Positions 31,787 to 42,100 of a DNA stretch of 64,000 nucleotides are shown piece by piece. Under the pieces are notes generated by a model. That model worked only from the letters and a program-made list of their open reading frames with translations, was not told the DNA's origin and did not search any database. Numbering within the stretch: position 1 is the first letter of the stretch; the number at the start of each line of letters is the position of its first letter. The stretch is from an uncultured Lachnospiraceae bacterium (GTDB lineage: Bacteria; Bacillota; Clostridia; Lachnospirales; Lachnospiraceae), in NCBI GenBank assembly GCA_910577735.1, contig CAJTOO010000006.1:1-64000 (forward strand). Reading direction: 5' to 3'. The translations under genes were made by a program, and so were the position numbers.

Positions 31787-33532
31787 ATGGCTGCTAGAGC
31801 GATCAGTATTGAGATCGGCTATTCGCTGACCAGGGTTTGTGAGGTAGATTATAAGACCAAGTCTCATAAAATCTATAAGAGTTTTACAATTCCAACCAAT
31901 GAGGGAATGATCAATGACGGTGTACTGACCATTTCCCCGGAGTATGTGGAGAACTTAAAAAGCGCGCTCTCGGCGAACAGGGTCAAGGCGAAGCAGGTGG
32001 TGTTTACGATCACCTCCTCCAGGATCGCCAGCCGTGAGGTGGTGATCCCCTTTGTAAAAGAGAACAGGATTGCGGATGTGGTCAATGCCAACGCTACGGA
32101 TTATTTCCCGGTGGATTTAAGTCAGTATCAGTTGGCCTATAGTATTTTAGGAACCATTGGGGAGAATAAGAGTTCTCAGCAGTATAAATTACTTGTGATG
32201 GCGGTGCCGTCAGCGCTTTTGTCAGGTTATTATGATCTGGCGCAGGCGCTGAAACTTGAGGTGGTGGCCGTTGACTATGCCGGCAATTCCATTTTCCAGG
32301 TGGTAAAAGAAGAGTGTGCACAGGGGACGAATCTGATCATCAAGATTGATGAGAGGGCTTCTCTGGTGATGGCGGTGCAGGATTCCGTGCTTACGTTTAC
32401 CAGAAATGTTTCTTATGGTGTGGATGAGGCCATCGATGCAGTGATGGATACTCTTACCTGGGGAGACGTTTCTTCTGTGGAACAGGCCATTCGGATTTTG
32501 CAGAAGAATGAGTGTATTGCAGAGCAAGGGCCGACGAGGGATTACGAGGAGACGGAAGTCTCTGACAGCGACGAAGCGCCTGTGGTGAAATCAGCCAGAG
32601 AAAAGGCCATGGATGAGGTGAGGGCGGCCTTTATGCCTTTGGTTGGCGGAATCGGCAGGGTTATTGATTATTATATGTCCCGCAATACCAACAATCCCAT
32701 TGACAGAATTATGATTACGGGTCTTGGTGCGAACTTCAGGGGACTTGACGAATTGATTTCCAGTGAGATTAATATGCCGGTTACGGTGCTTACAGAAGCG
32801 GCCGGCTGGAACCTGACGCGCAGTTTCAAGAATGAGTGCTTCGGGCAGTACATAGCCTGTGTGGGTGCGGCAGTGGCGCCGCTTGGATTTAAGAAGGAAA
32901 CAGATAAGAAGGGTAAAAGTAAGGCCAAGGGAGAAAGCAATAATGTGAATGGGGCTTTTCTGGCATATTCTTTGTTAGCGATAGGCCTGGTGGCTGGAAT
33001 CGCAATGGCAGCCTTTTCTCTGGTCCGCTATGCAGGGGTGCAGAAAACCAATATGTCACTGAAAGCGGAGGCCGGGAGTCTGGAAGACATTATCCCCATT
33101 TATAATGAATATGTGGCCACCAAAGCGGAATATACCAAGGTGAATGCCATGTATGAGGCCACAGAGAACCGGAACGAGGGTATGTATGAGTTCCTGGAGG
33201 AACTGGAAGAGAAGCTTCCCAGCAGTGTGAATGTGGTTTCCCTGACCAGCGACGCCTTCGAGGTGAGTATCAATATGCTCGTGGATAGTAAGGAAGACGC
33301 GGCAGCTGCAGTGCAGCAGATGCGCTCTTTCCATTCTCTGGTTCCGCAGATGGTGACGGTGTCTTCCCTGCGGGAAGAGGAAGATCAGGAGACTGGAGTG
33401 ACTACGATTAACTTTACAGTGGTAGCCACCTATCGGCCTGTGGGGTATGAACCGGAAGAGGTGACAGACGAGACAGGCGCAGAGGCGGCGGATGGTGCTG
33501 CAGAGTCAGCGGATAGTGGAACGGCACAATAA
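31787..33532 (+). CDS. PilM-PilN fusion, pilus alignment complex
   Basis: 581 residues. Residues 1 to about 360 are an actin-like PilM (ISIEIGYSLTRVCEV, then TDYFPVDLSQYQ and DRIMITGLGANFRGLDEL). A basic linker (KKGKSKAKG) and one membrane segment (about 392-412) connect it to a periplasmic-type PilN part with a coiled coil and a ferredoxin-like domain including LEELEEKLPSSVNVVSL. In Gram-negative bacteria PilM and PilN are separate and contact each other at the PilN N-terminus; here the link is covalent, as in the PilMN of Clostridioides. Good ribosome site aaaggagg. pilO begins 13 bases after the stop. Confidence 0.9.
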   Translation: MAARAISIEIGYSLTRVCEVDYKTKSHKIYKSFTIPTNEGMINDGVLTISPEYVENLKSALSANRVKAKQVVFTITSSRIASREVVIPFVKENRIADVVNANATDYFPVDLSQYQLAYSILGTIGENKSSQQYKLLVMAVPSALLSGYYDLAQALKLEVVAVDYAGNSIFQVVKEECAQGTNLIIKIDERASLVMAVQDSVLTFTRNVSYGVDEAIDAVMDTLTWGDVSSVEQAIRILQKNECIAEQGPTRDYEETEVSDSDEAPVVKSAREKAMDEVRAAFMPLVGGIGRVIDYYMSRNTNNPIDRIMITGLGANFRGLDELISSEINMPVTVLTEAAGWNLTRSFKNECFGQYIACVGAAVAPLGFKKETDKKGKSKAKGESNNVNGAFLAYSLLAIGLVAGIAMAAFSLVRYAGVQKTNMSLKAEAGSLEDIIPIYNEYVATKAEYTKVNAMYEATENRNEGMYEFLEELEEKLPSSVNVVSLTSDAFEVSINMLVDSKEDAAAAVQQMRSFHSLVPQMVTVSSLREEEDQETGVTTINFTVVATYRPVGYEPEEVTDETGAEAADGAAESADSGTAQ

Positions 33533-33545
33533 GGGGGAGAGCGCA

Positions 33546-34382
33546 ATGAAAGTATCGAAGAGAGACATATTACTTTTGATTGGTTTCCTGGGGATTCTTG
33601 TGGGCGTGTGCTCATACCTGTTTGTTTTTCAGCCGACCATGGAGAAAGCGGATGCTCTGGAACAGGAAAATATGCAGCTGCAGAGCAGAATATCAGATTT
33701 AAAGAGTAAACAAGCGAACAAAGAGACTTACGAGAGTGAAACGGTAAAGATGGAGCAGGAGATGAAGGAGATTTATCAGTTGTTTCCTGTGGATGTGCGT
33801 GAGGAGAATGCCATTCTTCTGGCCATTAACCAGGAGCTTGTCGCACCTTTAAAGGTGGAGTCTGTGACGATAGATGCACTGTTAGATGTTCCTTTCCTGG
33901 ATTCAGTGCCGGAGGAAGAGACACAGATCAGTTATGAGATTGATGCGGTGGAAGAACTGGAGGACTATGAGGGAACACAGCAGTCGGAGGAGGCTCTCAC
34001 AGTCGGCGGAGAGGATGGCTCAGGCGGCCTGAATCCGTATGGCCTGAAGAGCCGCAAGGTTACCATGACGTATGAGATTTCTTATGAAGCGTTGAAACGG
34101 AGTGTAAAGAATATCTGTTTACAGACAGACCGTATGGTCATTGACAATATGACGGTGGTCTATGATGAGTCTACAGGACTGTTACATGGAACCACTGCTG
34201 TGAATATGTATTGTGTGCCGAATCAGGAAGGCAAGGAATATGTACAGCCTAATTTCAGTTCGGTACTGCTTGGCACGGACAATATCTTTGGCACCATCGT
34301 GATCCGCAGTGAGAGCGGACTTGGGGATCTGGAAGGCGCAGAAGGTGAGGGCGGCGAAGATACAGAAGAAGCAGAAGAATAG
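33546..34382 (+). CDS. pilO: PilO-like pilus alignment subunit
   Basis: 278 residues. A short cytoplasmic start MKVSKRD, one membrane segment (LLLIGFLGILVGVCSYLFV), a coiled coil (residues about 35-75) and a ferredoxin-like region form the PilO plan. The acidic segment EDYEGTQQSEE is group-specific. The C-terminus is strongly acidic. PilO pairs with PilN, and the gene order agrees. The ATG at 33546 is preceded by agggggag. The stop is embedded in a 3 x 8 base tandem repeat described separately. Confidence 0.85.
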   Translation: MKVSKRDILLLIGFLGILVGVCSYLFVFQPTMEKADALEQENMQLQSRISDLKSKQANKETYESETVKMEQEMKEIYQLFPVDVREENAILLAINQELVAPLKVESVTIDALLDVPFLDSVPEEETQISYEIDAVEELEDYEGTQQSEEALTVGGEDGSGGLNPYGLKSRKVTMTYEISYEALKRSVKNICLQTDRMVIDNMTVVYDESTGLLHGTTAVNMYCVPNQEGKEYVQPNFSSVLLGTDNIFGTIVIRSESGLGDLEGAEGEGGEDTEEAEE

Positions 34383-34404
34383 AAGGATAGAAGGATAGAA
34401 GGAT
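34381..34404 (+). repeat. Three copies of AGAAGGAT at the pilO stop
   Basis: The 8-base unit AGAAGGAT occurs three times in a row, overlapping the pilO stop codon. Each copy contains an aagga ribosome-site-like core. Copy-number change would shift frame at the end of pilO or alter spacing to the next gene. Confidence 0.8.
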
Positions 34405-34476
34405 AGCAGTGATGCTGTCTGGTGTGGACAGACAGTGGCGTCGTGTGATAGGAAAGCAGTAAGGAGTGAACATGCA

Positions 34477-35871
34477 ATGACAGGAGCAGAGAGACGCAAA
34501 CTGAATAAAGATGCGGGTTTTTCCCTGTTGGAACTGCTGATTGCGGTGGTCATTCTGGCAATCATTGTGATTCCCATGTTAAATCTGTTCCTTTCGTCTA
34601 ATAAACTTAACATCAGGTCACGTCAGACCCTGCGGGCTACAACGCTGGCACAGGATATCATGGAAGGTTTGAAGGCTTACGATATCGAGGAGTTAAAGGC
34701 GCAGTTTAAAACGCCGGCAGAGGGGTTCTATGTGATTGATGATAATCTGATCAAGGGAGCTGTTGCGGAGGAGACCGACATGGAGGTGGACGGTTCCGGC
34801 AATCCCAGTGAAGGCATTTACTATTTTAGCCTGCGCAAGGTGTCCATGCAGGGAAGCGAGTTCGATGCGCTGGTGAAAGTGGATGCGAGAGGGTATATGG
34901 AAGGCTCTGCGGATCATGATAATTCTTTTAATAATGCATTAATGGCCGACGCCAGGAGTATTGATAAAGAGAATGGCACCTTTGTGGAGACGGATAAGAT
35001 TAGGAAGGCGATGCTGTCAAGTGTCTGGAAGGATTCAGCCATGAGGACGGCAATGGAAGCGGATGGTATTACGGAAGACGAAATCTGTTTTAAGAATCAG
35101 GACGCTATCTTTACCGGTATCAGCAGGACCATAACGGTTTCCCTGAAGGAAAACGGGACGGTGGATGAGGACGGTAATCCTAAGATAGATATGGCAGTTA
35201 CGGATGAGTATGACTTTGGATATAAAGGCGTAGTATTTAACACCAAAGGTGACATGGATTCCATGGTATGGGTGGAAAATATGGGGTGCGGTGTTGTAAG
35301 CGGTGAGAAAGTCAATATCAATATTTTCTACTACCCGCTCTATGGCAGTAACGTAACAGAAGATGCGATAGTAATTGAGAATGATACCCGCGCTAAACTC
35401 AATATTCTCATAGCCAAACAGGTACCGTCTGCAGAAGATCCCAACAATCCGGAAATCCTGACAGATGCCCAGCTGATGTCGAAAGAGATGCGTTATGTGG
35501 CAGATGTGAGGGTGCAAAACGGCCACGGCGGTGATATGAATAAGGAGGATTTCTCCTTAAAGACAAATCTTGGATTGAATCTGGCGGGTATGAAATATAT
35601 GGCAGGGGAGACGGATCCGGCCAAAAAGGATGTGAATACGCCGAGCCAGCTTTTCGTCAATGACCAGTCTATGGATTTAAGCGGTACCAGTCAGATGAAT
35701 ATCTATACCTTGGACGGCATCCGCAGTCCTATGGGAGCGGCGCCGGCAGACGGTGACATTACAGAATTGATTTATGATGTGGAGATAAGTGTTTATGAGG
35801 AAGGCGCTGCCGGAAGAGACTTTCCGGAAGAAGAGCGGATGGTCGTGATCGAGGGCAGTAAGAATAACTAA
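34477..35871 (+). CDS. Pilin-like protein with large C-terminal domain (PilV-like)
   Basis: 464 residues. The leader ends KDAG and is followed by FSLLELLIAVVILAIIVIPML: Gly-1, Phe+1, Glu+5, so it should be cut by PilD and enter the pilus. The rest, about 420 residues, is far longer than a typical minor pilin and is rich in Asp, Asn and Gly, with no domain I recognise. The ATG at 34477 has aaggag (34461-34466) at a longish but workable distance. It is the first of four consecutive pilin-like genes downstream of pilO, an order similar to minor-pilin operons in other bacteria (pilV, pilX, pilW and fimT/gspH-type). Confidence 0.75.
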   Translation: MTGAERRKLNKDAGFSLLELLIAVVILAIIVIPMLNLFLSSNKLNIRSRQTLRATTLAQDIMEGLKAYDIEELKAQFKTPAEGFYVIDDNLIKGAVAEETDMEVDGSGNPSEGIYYFSLRKVSMQGSEFDALVKVDARGYMEGSADHDNSFNNALMADARSIDKENGTFVETDKIRKAMLSSVWKDSAMRTAMEADGITEDEICFKNQDAIFTGISRTITVSLKENGTVDEDGNPKIDMAVTDEYDFGYKGVVFNTKGDMDSMVWVENMGCGVVSGEKVNINIFYYPLYGSNVTEDAIVIENDTRAKLNILIAKQVPSAEDPNNPEILTDAQLMSKEMRYVADVRVQNGHGGDMNKEDFSLKTNLGLNLAGMKYMAGETDPAKKDVNTPSQLFVNDQSMDLSGTSQMNIYTLDGIRSPMGAAPADGDITELIYDVEISVYEEGAAGRDFPEEERMVVIEGSKNN

Positions 35872-35902
35872 TGGATTGCACAGCGTGGTGGGCGAAAACG
35901 GT

Positions 35903-38482
35903 ATGAACAGAATGCGCAGGAAAATCATACAGTTACATAAGATATACAGGCAAAAGCGGGACGACAGGGGATCTGCAATCGTGATCGTTATCATTGCCAT
36001 GGCTATGATCGGGATTCTGGCTACCACCCTGCTCTGGATGTCATACATGAATTATATGATAAAGGTAGCTGATGTGCGCAACAAGAACAGCTTCTATTCT
36101 GCCGAGGAAGTGGTGGAGCAGATTATGGCGGGGTTACAGCATACCTCCGCGGATGCGGTGGGCGTGGCGTACCGGGATGTGATGGCGAACTGGGAAAGTC
36201 TTGGCTCAGAAGATGACCGTTACAGCACCTTTGTGACCACTTATATGGATACATTGATCGAGAATCTTAAGGACAGTTCTTTAGGCAGTGGTTACTATGA
36301 CAGGGATAAATTGAAAGCCTATGTGGATGCAGATATTTTCTTAGAGTCTGCCCCTGATGAGGGGGTAGATGTGACGGCCTGGGAGCGCGGCGGTGCTGCG
36401 GCCGGTGAGACGCCCAATCGTCCGGAGATGGAGATGGTGAATAACAACAGTATCATTCTCCATAACATTTATGTGTCTTATACAGACAGCGACAACCGGG
36501 TATCTATCGTGCAGACGGATATCTGTATCGATGTACCGAAGCTTATTTTTGAAAATGGCGGTACCATTGACGGCTTGTATGAATATACTTTGATTGGCAA
36601 TTCGGGTATTGAGGTGCTTGGCGGCGGCGGTACGACCACAGTGGAGGGAAGCATCTTTGCAGGGACGGACGCGGTTACCGGTGAAGGCGGACTTCTGGTG
36701 AATCAGGCAAGCGCCTTGGCATTAGACAATGCCAGAAGAGTGATCTGCAAGGGGGATATTGTGGTGGAAGGACCGGCGGCTGGGCTGGTGGTCAGGGATA
36801 TGCCTGGTGAGGATAATCAGGTGTATGCCAGGAATATCACGCTTAACAGCGGTACAGTCAGTCTGGACAGCAAGACTTATGTGGCCAATGATCTTTCCCT
36901 GAATGGGTCTGGCAGCAGGGCAACCCTTGGCAAGGAATATTATGGGTACGGGTATTCTGCCTATAACGGACTGCCGGGAGAGCCTGTGGTTGACGGAAGA
37001 CCGAAGATTGAGTCAGAATCCAGCAGTGCCATCATCATTAACGGTAAAAACTCTACGGTGGATATGGCGGGAATCAGCAGACTTCTGCTGGCGGGCCGTT
37101 CTTATATCGGGCAGGCTTCTACCAGACAGGAAGCGGAGGATTACCGGGAGCAGATTGCAGCCGGGACACGTCAGCCTGGCACCCCTGTCATGATGGGGGA
37201 ATCCATTGCGGTGAAAGGCGGCCAGATTGCTTATCTGGTTCCAGCGGAGTGTATCGGAACATTGGACGGGGAGCCTGTCATTGGCCAGAATCCCATTAAC
37301 GGCGAAAAAGAAAATGATATTAAGGATATGCTAAACGGAAACTCGGATGGTTCCGGAACGGGTAACAATCCGGATGATGCCGGCAATGAGGGTGTATCCG
37401 GCGATGCGGGAAGTAACGGAACCTTCCATGAGGTGGATTTTAATAAAAAGGTATATCGCCTGGGCAATAAGTCCTTAAGCGAGTTCGGTGTGACAGATAT
37501 GCAGCATATCCGTAAGGTCTATGCACAATATCGCGGGGGTACATTGCTTTATTATTATCTGGTCCTGGATAAGGAAAGCGCGGAGCGGTATTTTGTACAA
37601 TATTATAATTTCAACGCAAACAGGGAATCTATTGACAGGTATTTTAATATCTATGCTTCAGGCGGCATCCTGTTAGGGGATTTTGAGGCGCAGGATGTGC
37701 AGTATACTATTCTGGGCAACAGTCTGGTGAGCAGCGCTGTTGCAGACAGCGGTGTGACGCTGCTTACCGGCATCGATCAGGGTACTTTGAATCCAGATGG
37801 AGAGGGAACACCCGGTGAAGGCGAGGGTACAGTTGATCCGCCGGCAGATCCTGACGCTTATACGGAAATGGGAGAAAATGCGGAGAAAGTGGATAATGCG
37901 GCGGATGAGGCGTCTGTGATTGCCTTTTCTAATGGGATTGCCAATACCTACAGGGCGCTTACCTTTAATCTGACAGAGGATGCCTCCTCGGTGCCGACGG
38001 ATCCGGAGCTGGCAAAGGATTATTATGTATTTAACAGCGTCATCAAAGAGAAAGAGGTAGAGAAGTATCTGGATGATAACCATACAAATGAGGTGACTTA
38101 TAAGACGGATTCCAACTTACAGGCTGTTCTTACCAGAGAGTCCGAAGTAAGTGTATCAAGGTTTGATGATAAGACCAGACTGATCATTTCCTTCGGGAAT
38201 GTGACAGTGGACAGGAATTTTACCGGATTAATTATTGCCAAGGGTACAATCACGATCAATCCTTCCGCGGCAGTGTCTGTCAAACAGAATAAGATGGATC
38301 TCTATAAAGTGCTGGAAGCGGAGAGCGAAATCGCGGATGATACAATCACGCCCATAGACATGTTTGTCAACGGTGACGGCAGTATGGTCAATGGCGCAGA
38401 AGCGCCGGAAGTGGATGAGGCAGGCAATCTGGTGATTGATTACGGTGAGGTAGTCCGGTATATGAACTGGATTAAGAAGTAG
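35903..38482 (+). CDS. Giant PilX-like pilin-type protein without Glu5
   Basis: About 859 residues. The leader ends RDDRG and is followed by SAIVIVIIAMAMIGILATTLL, a pilin-type hydrophobic helix in which position 5 of the mature chain is Ile, not Glu. This resembles PilX/GspK-type subunits, which also lack Glu5 and sit at the pilus or pseudopilus tip. The remaining 800 residues are extracellular, with Gly/Asp/Asn-rich loops, a probable beta-helical stretch (short repeats such as NSGIEVLGGGG and NARRVICKGDIVVEG) and an acidic Gly-rich linker near residue 490. PilX is usually about 200 residues, so this is an extreme enlargement. The ATG at 35903 is a best guess; the ribosome site is weak. Confidence 0.72.
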   Translation: MNRMRRKIIQLHKIYRQKRDDRGSAIVIVIIAMAMIGILATTLLWMSYMNYMIKVADVRNKNSFYSAEEVVEQIMAGLQHTSADAVGVAYRDVMANWESLGSEDDRYSTFVTTYMDTLIENLKDSSLGSGYYDRDKLKAYVDADIFLESAPDEGVDVTAWERGGAAAGETPNRPEMEMVNNNSIILHNIYVSYTDSDNRVSIVQTDICIDVPKLIFENGGTIDGLYEYTLIGNSGIEVLGGGGTTTVEGSIFAGTDAVTGEGGLLVNQASALALDNARRVICKGDIVVEGPAAGLVVRDMPGEDNQVYARNITLNSGTVSLDSKTYVANDLSLNGSGSRATLGKEYYGYGYSAYNGLPGEPVVDGRPKIESESSSAIIINGKNSTVDMAGISRLLLAGRSYIGQASTRQEAEDYREQIAAGTRQPGTPVMMGESIAVKGGQIAYLVPAECIGTLDGEPVIGQNPINGEKENDIKDMLNGNSDGSGTGNNPDDAGNEGVSGDAGSNGTFHEVDFNKKVYRLGNKSLSEFGVTDMQHIRKVYAQYRGGTLLYYYLVLDKESAERYFVQYYNFNANRESIDRYFNIYASGGILLGDFEAQDVQYTILGNSLVSSAVADSGVTLLTGIDQGTLNPDGEGTPGEGEGTVDPPADPDAYTEMGENAEKVDNAADEASVIAFSNGIANTYRALTFNLTEDASSVPTDPELAKDYYVFNSVIKEKEVEKYLDDNHTNEVTYKTDSNLQAVLTRESEVSVSRFDDKTRLIISFGNVTVDRNFTGLIIAKGTITINPSAAVSVKQNKMDLYKVLEAESEIADDTITPIDMFVNGDGSMVNGAEAPEVDEAGNLVIDYGEVVRYMNWIKK

Positions 38483-38573
38483 CAGACATCTTGGGAATGA
38501 AAAGCTGAGAAGAAGCAAACGGCAGAGTAGTTGTAAATAGTTGGAAAATGAAAGGTAAAAAGGATACAGAGGT

Positions 38574-39113
38574 TTGGATTATAAAGCGTTTCATAAACAC
38601 AAACTTCATATCGACAACAGGGGATATTCCCTGATAGAACTGGTCATTGTGCTTGCCATCATAGCGGTTCTTATGGGCACCGTGTTCTACTCCATCATTC
38701 TGGTGTTCAGCGCCAATGCCAAGAGCTGTGCCAATAACATCCAGCGTTCTATTGGGGACTGCAAGGTGACCACCATGGGCAAAGCGGATGCTTATATGGA
38801 ACTTTTCCGGGAAAGTGACGGTACAGTGTATACCCAGATGCATGTCACAGAGAGTGACGGGACCGTGACCGACGAGGAGCGGCAGAAAGTGGGAACCAAT
38901 AAGGTGTATGTGGGGTATGAAGCGGATGGCGATACCAAAACTTCCCTTGAGGCAGGAGATAAGATAGTGATACGTTTTGACCGCAGCAGCGGTGGCTTCA
39001 GGCCGGATGCGGGCGGTGTTATCTACAAAAATATTTATGTAGAAGGCGGCAGCAAGAAATATCGAATTGAGATGATTCCGTTTACCGGAAAGTCTCAGGT
39101 GATTGTGGAGTAA
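38574..39113 (+). CDS. GspH/FimT-type minor pilin
   Basis: 179 residues. Leader HIDNRG, then YSLIELVIVLAIIAVLMGT: Gly-1 and Glu+5, the canonical prepilin cleavage site. Beyond the helix is a compact domain with two Cys (SANAKSCANNI and GDCKVTTMG) close together. The small size and position fit a GspH/FimT-type subunit that primes pilus assembly. The start is inferred as TTG at 38574 since no in-frame ATG gives a leader; the ribosome site is poor, so translation may depend on the upstream gene. Confidence 0.78.
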   Translation: MDYKAFHKHKLHIDNRGYSLIELVIVLAIIAVLMGTVFYSIILVFSANAKSCANNIQRSIGDCKVTTMGKADAYMELFRESDGTVYTQMHVTESDGTVTDEERQKVGTNKVYVGYEADGDTKTSLEAGDKIVIRFDRSSGGFRPDAGGVIYKNIYVEGGSKKYRIEMIPFTGKSQVIVE

Positions 39114-39195
39114 ATATATAAGCGCAGCGGCAGCATGGGATGGAATTGATTGTATATTGGGACAGCCACAGCAATGAAGACAGGGAGTGTAAGAG

Positions 39196-42100
39196 ATGTC
39201 ACAGGGAAAAGGTGAAAGATTGAAAAAGAATCATAGCGGTTTCACCATAGTGGAACTTTTGATTGCGATTGCGATTCTGTCGATTGTCGTCGCGGCAGTG
39301 TGCGGCTTTATTCTGGTGGGTTCCAGAAGTTATGCTTCTGCCAACAGTGATATCAGTGTGCAGCAGGAAGCGCAGCTTGCCTTAAATCAGATGTCGGATG
39401 TCCTGATTGACACTACAAGAAGTGTTAATTATGCAGGGTATGATGCTTCCGGTTCTCCGACACTTGTATTAAAAGACTCCGAGTTTGGGTTTGAGCCGGT
39501 GGCGAAGAGCCTGATTATGTATAATGGTGCGCCTGTGGTGACAGCTCCGACAACGCCCGGCGGCACCCCGACTACTGCGATAGAGCCTGGAAATGGGAAC
39601 AAGCACTATCAATTCTACTGGGATAAGGTTGAGGAGACACTTTATTATACAGAACTGGACGTAGAGCCTGGGGATGTGGATACGGAAAGTAATATTAACG
39701 ACAGATTCCCGGCATTTGGGGATCCGGGCTGGGTGGTACTTGCGGAGCACGTGACTAAGTTCGAGGTGGATCTGACCCAGGTGGAAGAAAAGCGTGTGGT
39801 TCAGCTGGAACTGACCTTTGTCAATGGGCAGAGAGAGTATAATACTTCCAATAATGTGACAATCCGCAATAAGGTGGGTGTCAACGACGCGGAGATTGGG
39901 CCGTTAGACCGTTCTAAGACAATTTCGGTGATTCCCAAGGAACTTTCTGTGATATTGGAACCGGGAGAGTCCTTTCATTTCTCTACCCCTAAAGTAAGCG
40001 GGCAGAATGTGACGGATAAGAGTGTGACCTGGTCTATGGGACCGGGGTATGCCGGAAGCAGTTTTTTCAGTGATGCTGCAAACGGTATTTTACAGGTGGC
40101 TGCAGACGAACCGGCAGGATCCTTTACGGTGGTCATAACCACGAATGCCACAGACAAGGATGGCAATCATGCCCAGGCTGCGGTTACGGTCCATGTAAAG
40201 CGTGTGTCTACGGTGGGATTGAGCATACCGAGTAATTCTACCAATATTGTGGAATCGGGCTCAGGGTTTACCGTGCAGGCGGCAGTGGGCGGCACAAGCC
40301 TGGGAGTTACCTGTGACGGCTGTGGAGACCCGACTGTCAAAGATCATGATGTGGTGCATCAGGGAGCGGTTTATAACTGGGAAGTGGTTGATGGCGCAGA
40401 GTTTGTGACGGTTGAGAATACGGATGTCAAGTCTGCGGACTTTAAAGTGGCTTCCGGTGCTGAGGCGGGGGCGACCATAAGAATTCGTGCCACATCTTAT
40501 CTGTCTACGGTAAAGGCTTACGGGGTAGTACAGGGCGAGCTGGTACTGACTGTTGAGGCGGGAGAGAATGCGGAACCCTTCAGCGGCAAACTGGAATACG
40601 GTGATAACACAAAGTTGGATGAAATCCGTGCAGGTTTGTCTACAGATCATCCCAAGTATGTGACAGCTGTCCGGGTGGTAGATAATTCCGGAAGGGAACC
40701 GGATAAGGTTTTACTGTATTTTACCACTGGCGGCGGTGCCAATTATCGTATAACACCGGATTTATTTGATTTGGATCTGAACGGGAGCTATACTTTTTAT
40801 ATGCAGGCGCTGGACCCGGTATCGAAAGAAAATCGAGAGAAATATGAGAAGCATGAAATCGGTTCCGTGATAGAGGATGACGCTGCAACGATCAGTAAGG
40901 AGTATTTTGCGAATCTGGATACCAAAAAGCCTTACGGATATATAGGGGATAAATACCCGCATAATAAAGTATACTATAGTGCGTTGAACAAACCGAAGGT
41001 TACTTATAACTACAAGGATATCAGTTATAAAGGCGTAAATATTACTTATGATCCGGTAAATATCTACTCTGTAGGATTGGGAAGCGGTATCATCGGAGAG
41101 ATAAGACCTTCTGATTATGAGAGCGTCTGGGGAGATAAATGGGGTTCCATAACAAACAGCCTCTACGTGGGAGAGGGGAACGATTCTACCCAGTGGGATA
41201 AAGTTTATTATTTTGATGAGGGAAGTATGGCTTACCAGGGAAGTACCTCATTGGCGGACGGAGCGGCAACAGTATCGCCTAAAGGGAATCCGTTTTTAAA
41301 GTTGGACAGAAATGATAACAAGTTGAAAATCTGTGGCAATTATCATATTGTGCCAGGTATGCTGTATCAGAATAAGGATCCAGGACTTTATGAGATTATT
41401 GACTATAGAGGGTTTGATTTCCCGAATCTGCCTCGCAAAGAGCGTTATTATGAGTTTGATGACAGCACCATACATGTGCGGATTACCAGCGAATTTACGA
41501 TGGATATCAACAATGACTGGTTTAAGGGAAAGGCGATGTTCCCGCTGCCGTCACAGATGGCGGGTGATGCATTGTTCCCCAATATCCACAGCACCGACTG
41601 GCAGATTTCCGGCGGGGAACTGAAGGTGATTGCCATGAAGGACGGCAACTCCCATACGGAGGAGTTACAGTTTGATTATGTGCGTTATCGGTATATTCCC
41701 CGCAATAATACGTATGAGGTAGAACCTATACAGATAAGAAAACGAAGTTCTGACAATAAACTTGTGGTTCATTCTTATGATGTTTATGTCTGCGAAGAGA
41801 ACGGCAGCAAATGGCAGTTTGCAAGGAAAGGCGAGCCGGATAAGGATATGGTCTTTAATGTGAAGCAATTCGAATACAATGGAGGCCAGTATCAGACCTA
41901 TTTCCCGCTGCCGAATGAGGTAGGTTTCCCATTTGTGAACGGCATTGAGCAGACCACCTATAAAGTGTCTCTTTATGATAACAATTTGGATAAGAGGGAC
42001 AACATATCAGGGGTTCTTGTGAAGGCGAAGCAGACAGGAAGTACCTGGGAGATTCAGTTTATTAAGAAGATCAGGGCGAATGCAGGAGATAGTAATAATC

